NCBI GenBank assembly: GCA_028711655.1
Contig: JAQTRU010000005.1
Span: 1-43,357, forward strand
DNA length: 43,357 bases
Reading direction: 5' to 3'
From: Patescibacteria group bacterium
GTDB lineage: Bacteria; Patescibacteriota; Patescibacteriia; Patescibacteriales; JAQTRU01
A program made the translations under genes and the position numbers. Positions 7,003-13,197 of the stretch are shown here, piece after piece (the stretch's first letter is position 1; each line of letters begins with the position of its first letter). The notes beneath the pieces were generated by a model. That model was given only the letters and a program-made list of their open reading frames with translations. It made no database searches and was not told where the DNA came from.

Positions 7003-8226
7003 ATGTCAAAAAATATTCAATCATCTAAATCCCAAATTTTGGAGGGTTCTCATGCCATCGCCCTGGCAATAAAAAACATCAACCCGGCGGTCATTTCCGC
7101 TTACCCTATTACTCCGCAAACCCATATTGTGGAAGATCTAGCTAAGTTTAAAGCTGACGGTCAGGCCAAATATGAATATGTTCGGGCGGAAAGCGAATTT
7201 GCGGCCGCATCTATTATTCTTGGCGCCAGCGCCACCGGAACGCGAGTCTATAGCGCCACCTCTTCCCAGGGCCTGCTTCTGATGACCGAAGTTATTTTTA
7301 ATATCGCTGGCATGCGCCTGCCTGTGGTAATAACCTGCGCTAACCGGGCGGTTTCGGCTCCTATAAGCATCTGGAATGACCAGCAAGACGCCGTGACTAT
7401 TCGCGACGCCGGCTGGATTATGCTTTTCGCGGAAAATCATCAGGAAGCGGTTGACCAGCACATTATTGCCTACAAAGTGGCGGAAAAATTAAACCTACCG
7501 GTGATGGTAAATATCGACGGCTATATTTTAACTCATTCCTATGAACCGGTAGTTATCCCCGAAGCTAAACAAATAAAAAAATATTTGCCCGATTATAAAC
7601 CCAGGGTCGGCCAATTTTTAGACCCAGCCAATCCGATAACTATGGGCGCTTTTGCCACCCCGGCCCATTATATGGAAATCCGGCAAGACCTGCACGATGA
7701 CCTAATTTCCAGCTTAAAGGTAATCAATGAGGAATACAAAAAATATAAAACAATTTTTTCTGAAACAAATGATAAAAATTCTTCCGCGTTATGCGTTATG
7801 CGTTATGCGTTATGCGAAAACGGCTTGCTTGAATACTACGGCCCGAAAAATCCGAAGATAATTTTAGCGGCTATGGGTTCGGTTGTCGGCACTATCAAAG
7901 AAGTTATGGACGAGAATAATTCTTCTTTCTTAAATAGCAAAGTCGGCGTCCTAAAAGTAAAAACTTTCCGGCCTTTCCCGGCCGAGGAAATTTTAAAAAT
8001 CATAAAACCGGCCAAATATATCGCGGTTATTGATAAATCCATTTCTCTGGGCCAGATCGGCCCTTTAGCCAGCGACATAAAAGCGGCTGGCCAAGGAAAA
8101 GTTAAAAGCAAAATTCAGAGTTTCATTGTCGGTTTGGGCGGACGGGACGTGACAAAGGAAATGATTAAAAAAATAATAGCTGAAGTTAGAAAAAATGATG
8201 ATAAGATAAGATTTATCGGTAAATAA
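7003..8226 (+). CDS. porA: Pyruvate:ferredoxin oxidoreductase, alpha subunit
   Basis: The 407-aa subunit pairs with PorB to form the thiamine diphosphate active site. It shows the N-terminal pyrimidine-binding domain (EGSHAIALAIKNINPAVISAYPITPQTHIVEDLA), the YVRAESEFAAASIILGAS segment, TSSQGLLLMTEV, and a C-terminal transketolase-like domain (GVLKVKTFRPFPAEEILKII, IAVIDKSISLGQIGPLASD). Between residues about 258 and 276 the gene contains four copies of the heptamer CGTTATG (7787-7814), translated ALCVMRYALC, exactly where the linker before the C-terminal domain lies; the reading frame is kept. The partner porB lies 3 kb away beyond unrelated genes. There is no Shine-Dalgarno sequence before the ATG at 7003. 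Confidence 0.94.
   Translation: MSKNIQSSKSQILEGSHAIALAIKNINPAVISAYPITPQTHIVEDLAKFKADGQAKYEYVRAESEFAAASIILGASATGTRVYSATSSQGLLLMTEVIFNIAGMRLPVVITCANRAVSAPISIWNDQQDAVTIRDAGWIMLFAENHQEAVDQHIIAYKVAEKLNLPVMVNIDGYILTHSYEPVVIPEAKQIKKYLPDYKPRVGQFLDPANPITMGAFATPAHYMEIRQDLHDDLISSLKVINEEYKKYKTIFSETNDKNSSALCVMRYALCENGLLEYYGPKNPKIILAAMGSVVGTIKEVMDENNSSFLNSKVGVLKVKTFRPFPAEEILKIIKPAKYIAVIDKSISLGQIGPLASDIKAAGQGKVKSKIQSFIVGLGGRDVTKEMIKKIIAEVRKNDDKIRFIGK
7787..7816. repeat. Heptamer array CGTTATG x4 inside porA
   Basis: Four perfect tandem copies plus CG. The same heptamer forms six copies at 13156-13197 (recJ 3' end) and three copies at 37705-37725 (MurE-like 3' end). All three arrays read CGTTATG on the plus strand although the genes lie on different strands. 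Confidence 0.95.
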
Positions 8227-8235
8227 TTTTCCCAC

Positions 8236-8421
8236 CTGTCATCCTCGGGCTTGCCTGCCCCGCTAGCGCCACGCCCCGCTATGCGAAGCGTGGCGGGGGA
8301 GCTGGCCGGGGACCCGAGGATCCAGAGTCTAATGGCACGAACACCTTGTTTTTCACCATTTTAACAAATCAAGATTCCTGCGGATTAAACCTGGATTCCC
8401 GCTTTCGCGGGAATGACAAAG
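8236..8421. repeat. Composite palindromic repeat between porA and the pilin genes
   Basis: Two units are seen. Unit 1 (8241-8321) is a nested palindrome: ATCCTCGGG pairs with CCCGAGGAT, and an inner stem CGCCACGC (8267-8274) pairs with GCGTGGCG (8288-8295). Unit 2 (8391-8417) is the hairpin ATTCCCGC-TTTC-GCGGGAAT (8395-8414) followed by GACA. Hairpins of the second kind are widespread dispersed repeats in bacteria. The 217-base spacer has no gene; it marks the junction between porA and the inserted pilin block. Confidence 0.8.
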
Positions 8422-8443
8422 AAGGCAGGAATAATATAATTCT

Positions 8444-9232
8444 ATGAAAAAACTACCAAAAATCTTCTTAATACTTTTTCTCTCCGTTTTCATTCTGCAA
8501 ATGGTCTACTTAATTATCCCACTTACTATCCCCAAAAAAATCCAAGCGGCTGATGATGTAAAATTCAACCCGCAAGTAAGCATACCGGATAGCCAATTTC
8601 AAAGAGTGGAATGTCCTCCCGGCACGTCTAAAGAAAAGTGTGAAGAACTTAAATATACCATTACCGGGAAAACCATCGGGGAATATATCCAAGCCATCTA
8701 CAATTACGCTATCGGCATTGTCGGAATTTTGGCAGCTGTGGTTTTAATGTTTGGCGGGGTAATCTGGCTCACGGCCGGCGGCAGCCCGGAAAGGGTGAAA
8801 GAAGCCAAGGCCTGGATTGGGGCCTCTATTTCCGGCTTAATTTTAGTTTTATGCTCTTACATGATTTTAAATACTATCAATCCGGATTTGGTGAGTTTTA
8901 AAGAGATAGCGCCGGAAATTGTGCCAAAATCGAAATTAAAATTAGAAGACATTACTTGCGAATATTATACAGATGAACAAAATTGCAAATATTCAGCCGG
9001 ATGTAAATGGGAAGATGGAAAATGTATTTTAGACACCGGATACGCAAAATGCGGACTCACAGAAGAAGAAAAGGTTGGACCGTTTAGATGTTGCGAAAAA
9101 AAATTAACGGCAGATACATATGAATATAAATATGCCCTTATCCCGCTTAACCAATCCTGTGTTGATGTTTGTGAAGGAGGTGGTTGGGTAAAAGTAGATA
9201 ATAATAAATGCGAAACTAAATTAGGATACTAA
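8444..9232 (+). CDS. T4SS-type pilin-like membrane protein with cysteine-rich tail
   Basis: 262 aa. An N-terminal signal or anchor segment (ILFLSVFILQMVYLIIPLTI) is followed by the two-helix core typical of Patescibacteria T4SS-pilin (TrbC/VirB2-like) proteins: IYNYAIGIVGILAAVVLMFGGVIWL, the loop TAGGSPERVKEAKAWIG, and SGLILVLCSYMILNTINPDL. After the core comes an extracytoplasmic tail of about 110 residues with many cysteines (CEYYTDEQNCKYSAGC, FRCCEKK, CVDVCEGG), probably disulfide-bonded. The next gene follows after 5 bases and repeats the core. Its role in a secretion system or surface pilus is inferred from the family; no ATPase or channel genes are in the window. Confidence 0.85.
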   Translation: MKKLPKIFLILFLSVFILQMVYLIIPLTIPKKIQAADDVKFNPQVSIPDSQFQRVECPPGTSKEKCEELKYTITGKTIGEYIQAIYNYAIGIVGILAAVVLMFGGVIWLTAGGSPERVKEAKAWIGASISGLILVLCSYMILNTINPDLVSFKEIAPEIVPKSKLKLEDITCEYYTDEQNCKYSAGCKWEDGKCILDTGYAKCGLTEEEKVGPFRCCEKKLTADTYEYKYALIPLNQSCVDVCEGGGWVKVDNNKCETKLGY

Positions 9233-9237
9233 TATTT

Positions 9238-10305
9238 ATGTCCCGTCGTACTAACTTTTTTAATAAAAAATTCCCAAAAATTTTTACTATTATTTTTTTG
9301 ATTTTAATAATCCTGCAAACAGGCGCTTTTGTTTTTTCCAGTTTGTTTTATACGCCGGTAAAAGCCCAGACAAAATGGACAAATCCGACTGACAACTTTT
9401 TCTTTACTGTTTTTTCCGAACCAAAAGAGTGCCCCGATGATCCGACTAAAACCTGCGTTCCTTGGATAGGAGAATATATCGGCAGTATTTATAATTACGC
9501 GATCGGCATTGTGGGAATTTTAGCGGCCATAGTTCTAATGTTCGGCGGGGTAATCTGGCTCACGGCCGGCGGCAGTCCGGAAAGGGTGAAAGAAGCCAAG
9601 GCCTGGATTGGCGCTTCTCTTTCCGGATTGGTTTTAATGTTATGCTCTTATATGATTTTATACCAGATAAATCCGGATTTGGTTAAATTAAATCCTTTAA
9701 AAATAAAGTTGGTGGAAAAAATACCGATTGAAGTTCGCCTAGAAGAATGCCGATGGGGAGTTGGCTACACAGATTACCAATTTGTGGCTGAATCTTGCAA
9801 AGACATAGCGGAAAAAGAAAAATGGGAAAATCCCGCTACTTGGGAGACTAAAGAATCAGAGAATTGCAAAGGGATTAAACCGGCAGGAAACTATGTTCTT
9901 TGCTGCTGCCCCCCGCGGGAAGAAATATTAAAAACCAACAATATTGGCGTTAAACCTTCTTGCCCTTCGGGTGGGCCATACACCAATTGTGTCAGTTTAA
10001 CGGGAATAAACAACAAAACTTTGGAAGAAATAGTAAGACTGGGCGTAAATTGCACAAGTTGCGCGGCTAATGAAATATTTATTACCGGCGGTACGGAGCC
10101 AGGCCATTCTACCGGCACTTATAGTCACGCCAATGGATATAAAGTTGATTTAAGACCCGGAACAAATCTTGATAATTATATAAAAGATAACTTTAAAAAA
10201 ATTGGGACGAGAAGTGATGGGGCTGAACAATGGGAATCGCCAAGCGGCGCTATTTATGCGTTTGAGGATTACGGCGACGCCCATTGGGATGTGCTCGTTA
10301 AATAA
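9238..10305 (+). CDS. T4SS-type pilin fused to a putative M15-like zinc peptidase domain
   Basis: 355 aa. There is an N-terminal membrane/signal segment (residues about 15-37), the two-helix pilin core (about 83-145, loop TAGGSPERVKEAKAWIG), a cysteine-rich linker (including LCCCPP at 221-226), and a C-terminal domain of about 100 residues. That domain has H297-x2-G300-x3-D304 (SHANGYKVD) and H349 in GDAHWDV, which fits the SxHxxGxxxD ... H zinc site of D-Ala-D-Ala carboxypeptidase/hedgehog-fold peptidases, although the Ser of the usual motif is shifted. A peptidoglycan-cutting role would suit a pilus that must cross the wall. The fold assignment is motif-based inference. The core is almost identical in DNA to that of the preceding gene (see findings). 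Confidence 0.72.
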   Translation: MSRRTNFFNKKFPKIFTIIFLILIILQTGAFVFSSLFYTPVKAQTKWTNPTDNFFFTVFSEPKECPDDPTKTCVPWIGEYIGSIYNYAIGIVGILAAIVLMFGGVIWLTAGGSPERVKEAKAWIGASLSGLVLMLCSYMILYQINPDLVKLNPLKIKLVEKIPIEVRLEECRWGVGYTDYQFVAESCKDIAEKEKWENPATWETKESENCKGIKPAGNYVLCCCPPREEILKTNNIGVKPSCPSGGPYTNCVSLTGINNKTLEEIVRLGVNCTSCAANEIFITGGTEPGHSTGTYSHANGYKVDLRPGTNLDNYIKDNFKKIGTRSDGAEQWESPSGAIYAFEDYGDAHWDVLVK

Positions 10306-10316
10306 ATACAATAAGT

Positions 10317-10535
10317 ATGCTTTACTTTACTAAATACGCGGAAAAAAAATTTGATATTCTAAATAAGCATAAAGTCTATTTTACCCGCGAACAAATAGAA
10401 GAAACTTTGAAACTGCCCGATAAAGCCGAAAAAAAAGGAAAGTATTTAACCGCGCAAAAGAATAGGATTAAGGTGGTTTATAAAAAAGAAGATGAGATGA
10501 TAAGGATTATTACGTTTTACCCAATGAAACAATGA
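10317..10535 (+). CDS. DUF4258-like small protein, putative toxin-type component
   Basis: The 72-aa protein (starts MLYFTKYAEKKFDILNKHKV, ends RIKVVYKKEDEMIRIITFYP) has the DUF4258 layout: an N-terminal helix, TREQIEETLKLP, and a C-terminal pair of strands VVYKKED...RIITFYP, related in shape to RelE/BrnT-type folds. It starts 11 bases after the pilin-peptidase stop. The next gene is a DUF2283 protein, and these two families are commonly found side by side in toxin-antitoxin-like pairs. No toxicity can be claimed from sequence alone. Confidence 0.72.
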   Translation: MLYFTKYAEKKFDILNKHKVYFTREQIEETLKLPDKAEKKGKYLTAQKNRIKVVYKKEDEMIRIITFYPMKQ

Positions 10536-10637
10536 TTCTAATCTACAAATAAATGTCAATCAGCGAATTACTAATAGTAATTATTCGCGTAATTCGTATT
10601 CGTAGATTTGAATTTATTCGTAGATTAGCATTACACT
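10536..10637. repeat. Inverted repeat between the DUF4258 and DUF2283 genes
   Basis: AATCTACAAATAAAT (near 10540) recurs inverted as ATTTATTCGTAGATT (near 10613-10627), with one mismatch. Inside lies GCGAATTACTA...TAGTAATTATTCGC (near 10563-10588), a second hairpin. The spacer is built from the ATTCGTA-type words seen at 6590-6630. Confidence 0.75.
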
Positions 10638-10853
10638 ATGTACTACGACCATGAAACCAATTTAATAAGCTGGGAAATAACGGGAGGCAAAATTGACCAC
10701 ACCCGGGAATTCGGTAATTTTATAATTCACCTTTCCTCTTCCGGCAAACCAATTTTGGTGGAAATTCTTGACGCCTCTAAATTTGTCGGGCAACTTGATA
10801 AAATAAAAGTCGGGGATTTAAAAAATATTGAAAAAACAGTCCCAGCGAGTTAA
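10638..10853 (+). CDS. DUF2283 family protein, putative antitoxin-type partner
   Basis: The 71-aa protein matches DUF2283: the opening YDHETNLISWEITGGKIDHTREFGNF and the closing signature ILVEILDASKF are the two halves of the family motif (normally YDxExDxLYIxL ... GIEILDAS). Length is typical. It follows the DUF4258 gene by about 100 bases, a pairing often seen in bacteria and usually interpreted as toxin-antitoxin-like. The start is the ATG at 10638, without a Shine-Dalgarno sequence. Confidence 0.8.
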   Translation: MYYDHETNLISWEITGGKIDHTREFGNFIIHLSSSGKPILVEILDASKFVGQLDKIKVGDLKNIEKTVPAS

Positions 10854-10888
10854 TTTTTATTAGATTTAAGAATTAGGATTTAAGATTT

Positions 10889-11275
10889 ATGAATGAAGGA
10901 AAAATTAAATCGTTTACAGATTTAGTCGCCTGGAAAAACGGTCACGAATTAGCAATTCATATTTACAAGATTACAAAAAATTTCCCAAAAGATGAGATAT
11001 ATGGCCTGACAAACCAAATGAGAAGAGCAGCGGTATCTGTTACCTCAAATATTGCTGAAGGTTTTGGCAGGCAAGGGTATAAAGAAAAAATTCAATTTTA
11101 TTACTTGTCCCAAGGCTCTCTGACGGAATTAAAAAACCAGTTATTAATAGCAAAAGATATCGGCTATATAAATAAAGAGGATTTTACTATTTCAGCAAAA
11201 ATAGCTAATGATGCCCACAGACTACTGCAGGGTTTAATAACTTCTTCAAAGTCCTTCTTAAATCTTAATTCATAA
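10889..11275 (+). CDS. Four-helix bundle protein (23S rRNA intervening-sequence family)
   Basis: The 128-aa protein carries the hallmark of this family: FTDLVAWKNGHELAIHIYKITKNFP, then LTNQMRRAAVSVTSNIAEGFGR and FYYLSQGSLTELKNQLLIAKDIGYI. Members were first found in insertions of 23S rRNA genes but are usually free-standing and often travel with mobile or repeat-rich DNA; their molecular role is unknown. Here it is the last gene of a block that separates porA from porB, and its spacers (10854-10888 and 11276-11296) consist of TTTAAGATT/TCTTAAATC repeat words. Confidence 0.93.
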   Translation: MNEGKIKSFTDLVAWKNGHELAIHIYKITKNFPKDEIYGLTNQMRRAAVSVTSNIAEGFGRQGYKEKIQFYYLSQGSLTELKNQLLIAKDIGYINKEDFTISAKIANDAHRLLQGLITSSKSFLNLNS

Positions 11276-11296
11276 ATCTTAAATCTTTAAATAGAT

Positions 11297-12229
11297 ATGA
11301 TAAAAAAAATAAATTCCAGTCAAAAATTAAATATCAAGGCAAGCGCAAGGCCCCTGTCCCCCGGCCACCGGGCCTGCGCCGGCTGCGGGCAGATGATCGC
11401 CGCCCGGACTGTAGCTGAAACTCTGGGACCCAATGTCATTATTACTAACGCCACTGGCTGCCTAGAAGTTACAACCACGCCTTACCCGGAAAGCGCCTGG
11501 GGCATGCCCTGGATTCATTCTCTTTTTGAAAACGCCTCGGCGGTTGCTTCCGGAATTTTGGCGGCTCTAAAACAGAAAGGCGATAAAAAAACAAAGGTCG
11601 TTGCCCAAGCCGGCGACGGCGGCACCTTTGATATAGGCATCGGCTTAATTTCCGGCATGTGGGAAAGAGGCGAAAATATTTTGTATATCTGCTACGACAC
11701 CGAAGCTTACTCTAATACCGGCGTCCAGGCCTCGGGCGCTACGCCTTGGGCCGCCAGCACGACCACGACGCCAGCCGGAACCGGCCCAACCATTGACGCC
11801 ATTGGTTCGCACCAGAGAAAAAAAGATATGATAGCAATCGCTTTGGCGCATGGCCTGCCTTATGTTGCCCAATCCACTTCCGGGTTTCCCGAAGATATTG
11901 CCCGCAAAGTAAAAAAAGCCTTAAGTATAAAAGGTCCTGCCTATATTCAGATTTTAACTCCCTGCGTGCCTGGTTGGAATATAGAACCAAGCCAGACCAT
12001 AAAAATGGGAAAACTGGCTGCCCAAACCGGGTTGTACCCTCTCTTGGAATATGAAAATGGACAACTAATAAATGTTTCCAAAATCCCACAGCCGCGGATA
12101 AAGGCAGAAGAGTATTTAAAACTCCAGGGCAGATTTAAACATTTATTTAAAGATCAAAAAGGTAAAGAGCAAATTAATTATATTCAAACCCTAGCTGACC
12201 AAAATATTGACAAATATGGGTTAAGATAG
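11297..12229 (+). CDS. porB: Pyruvate:ferredoxin oxidoreductase, beta (TPP-binding) subunit
   Basis: The 310-aa subunit binds thiamine diphosphate and a 4Fe-4S cluster. Visible features are the cluster cysteines in CAGCG (C27, C30), ATGCLEV (C55) and LTPCVPGW, the TPP-Mg motif AGDGGTFDIGIG (G107-D108-G109) with the downstream D-T-E-A-Y-S-N-T segment (N140), and GVQASGATPWAASTTTTP. All catalytic features are intact, so the enzyme should be complete if porG, porD and porA are co-expressed. The gene lies 3.07 kb downstream of porA, an unusual separation. A bidirectional terminator follows at 12251-12278. Confidence 0.95.
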   Translation: MIKKINSSQKLNIKASARPLSPGHRACAGCGQMIAARTVAETLGPNVIITNATGCLEVTTTPYPESAWGMPWIHSLFENASAVASGILAALKQKGDKKTKVVAQAGDGGTFDIGIGLISGMWERGENILYICYDTEAYSNTGVQASGATPWAASTTTTPAGTGPTIDAIGSHQRKKDMIAIALAHGLPYVAQSTSGFPEDIARKVKKALSIKGPAYIQILTPCVPGWNIEPSQTIKMGKLAAQTGLYPLLEYENGQLINVSKIPQPRIKAEEYLKLQGRFKHLFKDQKGKEQINYIQTLADQNIDKYGLR

Positions 12230-12250
12230 AAAATTAAAAATAAAAAATAA

Positions 12251-12278
12251 AAAACACGCCGGTATAAGCGTGTTTTTT
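12251..12278 (+). terminator. Bidirectional intrinsic terminator between porB and the tRNA cluster
   Basis: The stem AAAACACGC (12251-12259) pairs with GCGTGTTTT (12268-12276), with an 8-base loop and a T-run on the plus strand. A-runs at the left give a T-run on the minus strand too, so it can end both porB and the minus-strand tRNA transcript. Confidence 0.85.
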
Positions 12279-12281
12279 GTG

Positions 12282-12358
12282 TGGACTTGAGAGGGCCAGA
12301 ACCTCTGACCTCCACAATGTGAATCCCGCCAGCGGGCGGGACGGGAGTGGCGTTCTAA
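12282..12358 (-). pseudogene. Degenerate valine-type tRNA remnant interrupted by a palindrome
   Basis: On the minus strand the 3' half is recognisable: anticodon loop TTCACAT (12317-12323, CAC), anticodon stem TGTGG, a T-arm AGAGG-loop-CCTCT with an unusual loop TTCTGGC, and an acceptor strand CAAGTCC. The 5' side of the anticodon stem (CCAC) is separated from the loop by a 22-base palindrome-bearing insert (12325-12346, core TCCCGCC-AGCG-GGCGGGA). Removing the insert restores a 5-bp CCACA/TGTGG stem. No matching 5' acceptor strand is present, since the preceding tRNA ends at 12369. I therefore call it a remnant, not a working tRNA. Confidence 0.55.
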
Positions 12359-12368
12359 AAATGAATAG

Positions 12369-12587
12369 TGGGCGTATCTGGATTCGAACCAGAGACTTCT
12401 ACGACCCGCCTGCTTCGCTTTGCATTTTTCTGTGGGTCTGGGGGGACTTGAACCTCCGACCTTACGGATGTGAACCGTACGCTCTAACCAGCTGAGCTAC
12501 AGACCCTTTTATTAATATTTTAAATAATTTAAGCGAAGCAAAGCGGGCAGGTGTGAACGCAGCACTCTACCGCTGAGTTATACGCCC
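12369..12587 (-). tRNA. tRNA-Val(CAC) split at the anticodon loop by a 147-base insert
   Basis: The 5' half is 12587-12552: acceptor GGGCGTA, D-arm CTCAGCGGTAGAG, anticodon stem CTGCG, then TTCACA. The 3' half is 12404-12369: T, stem CGTAG, variable loop, T-arm TCTGG-TTCGAAT-CCAGA, acceptor TACGCCC and discriminator A. Joined, the halves give a full cloverleaf with loop TTCACAT and anticodon CAC; the anticodon stem pairs with one G-U. The insert (12405-12551) begins after position 37, and its ends (CCTGCCCGCTTTGC... and ...GCAAAGCGAAGCAGGCGGG) pair over about 19 positions with two G-U and two C-A. A second complete tRNA lies inside. Whether the insert is removed from RNA is unknown. Confidence 0.7.
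12433..12506 (-). tRNA. tRNA-Val(CAC), nested inside the split tRNA
   Basis: Minus strand: acceptor GGGTCTG (12506-12500) pairs with CAGACCC (12440-12434), discriminator A at 12433. D-arm GCTCAGCTGGTTAGAGC, anticodon arm TACGG-TTCACAT-CCGTA (anticodon CAC), T-loop TTCAAGT. The T-stem GGAGG/CCCCC has one A-C mismatch. Length is 74 bases. It sits in the insert that interrupts another tRNA-Val of the same anticodon. Confidence 0.88.
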
Positions 12588-12741
12588 AAAGTTATTTTCT
12601 TTTTTCACCTCTTCCTTTTTGCATGGGATTCAAACAGCCTGCCCCGCTAGGGGAGCTGGCCGGGAATTTAAATTGAATCTTAATCCCTAATTACCTAAAT
12701 ACCTAATTCATTCTTAATTCTTAAATCATAAATCTTAAATC
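12588..12741. repeat. Repeat-filled spacer upstream of the tRNA cluster
   Basis: Holds a GC palindromic unit at about 12638-12664 (CCTGCCCCGCTAGGGGAGC...GGCCGGG), related to the unit at 8255-8310, followed by TAATTACCTAAATACC and TTAATTCTTAAATC words up to the RNase H stop. No gene is seen. Confidence 0.7.
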
Positions 12742-13152
12742 TCAGACTCCCCTGTCCATCGCCTTATTCGCCAAAACGTCCGCTTCTTTATTTCTTTCCC
12801 GAGGCACATGATTAAAACTTACTTTTTTAAAACCGATTTCCAAATTATAAATCTGTAAAAACAAAGGGGCTAATTCCGGATTCTTAACCTTATATTCTCT
12901 TTTTAGCTGTTTAACCACTAATTCGCTGTCTAAATAAAAATCCAACTCCTCCCCGCCTAATTCCTTGGCTTTTTTCATGGTCGCAATTACCGCTTTGTAT
13001 TCGGCCTGGTTATTGGTAGCGTGGCCAATATGTTCCGAAATTTCCGCCAGCTTTTTTTTATTCCCGTCATAAATCACTCCCCCAATTCCGCCCGGACCCG
13101 GGTTCCCTCTCGCCCCACCATCCGTGTAGATTATTAATTTCTTATAAGACAT
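12742..13152 (-). CDS. Ribonuclease H (RNase HI family)
   Basis: Cleaves the RNA strand of RNA-DNA hybrids. The 136-aa protein shows the family core: IYTDGGARGNPGPGGIGGVI with the first catalytic Asp, ATNNQAEYKAVI with the catalytic Glu, FYLDSELVVKQL with the next Asp, and VPRERNKEADVLANKA with the last acidic residue. It is the short RnhA-like form common in bacteria and archaea, without an N-terminal hybrid-binding domain. It lies just downstream of recJ on the same strand; the 33-base gap between them is made of CGTTATG heptamers, so the pair may be cotranscribed. Confidence 0.94.
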   Translation of the reverse strand: MSYKKLIIYTDGGARGNPGPGGIGGVIYDGNKKKLAEISEHIGHATNNQAEYKAVIATMKKAKELGGEELDFYLDSELVVKQLKREYKVKNPELAPLFLQIYNLEIGFKKVSFNHVPRERNKEADVLANKAMDRGV

Positions 13153-13155
13153 AAT

Positions 13156-13197
13156 CGTTATGCGTTATGCGTTATGCGTTATGCGTTATGCGTTATG
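13156..13197. repeat. Heptamer array CGTTATG x6 spanning the recJ stop codon
   Basis: Six perfect tandem copies (42 bases). The array fills the gap between recJ and the RNase H gene and supplies the last codons and stop of recJ, which ends S-H-N-A-stop. Confidence 0.97.

Noticed and set aside
12277-12495. A plus-strand 72-aa ORF (MCGLERARTSDLH...)
   Set aside because: It is the antisense of the tRNA cluster; phrases like this are typical translations of reversed tRNA arms, so it is not a gene.
12405-12551. Group I intron in the split tRNA
   Set aside because: After removing the nested 74-base tRNA only about 73 bases remain, too short for a group I core, and no P/Q/R/S-like elements are visible.
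13156-13197. CRISPR-like array
   Set aside because: The unit is only seven bases with no spacers; it is a simple tandem array.
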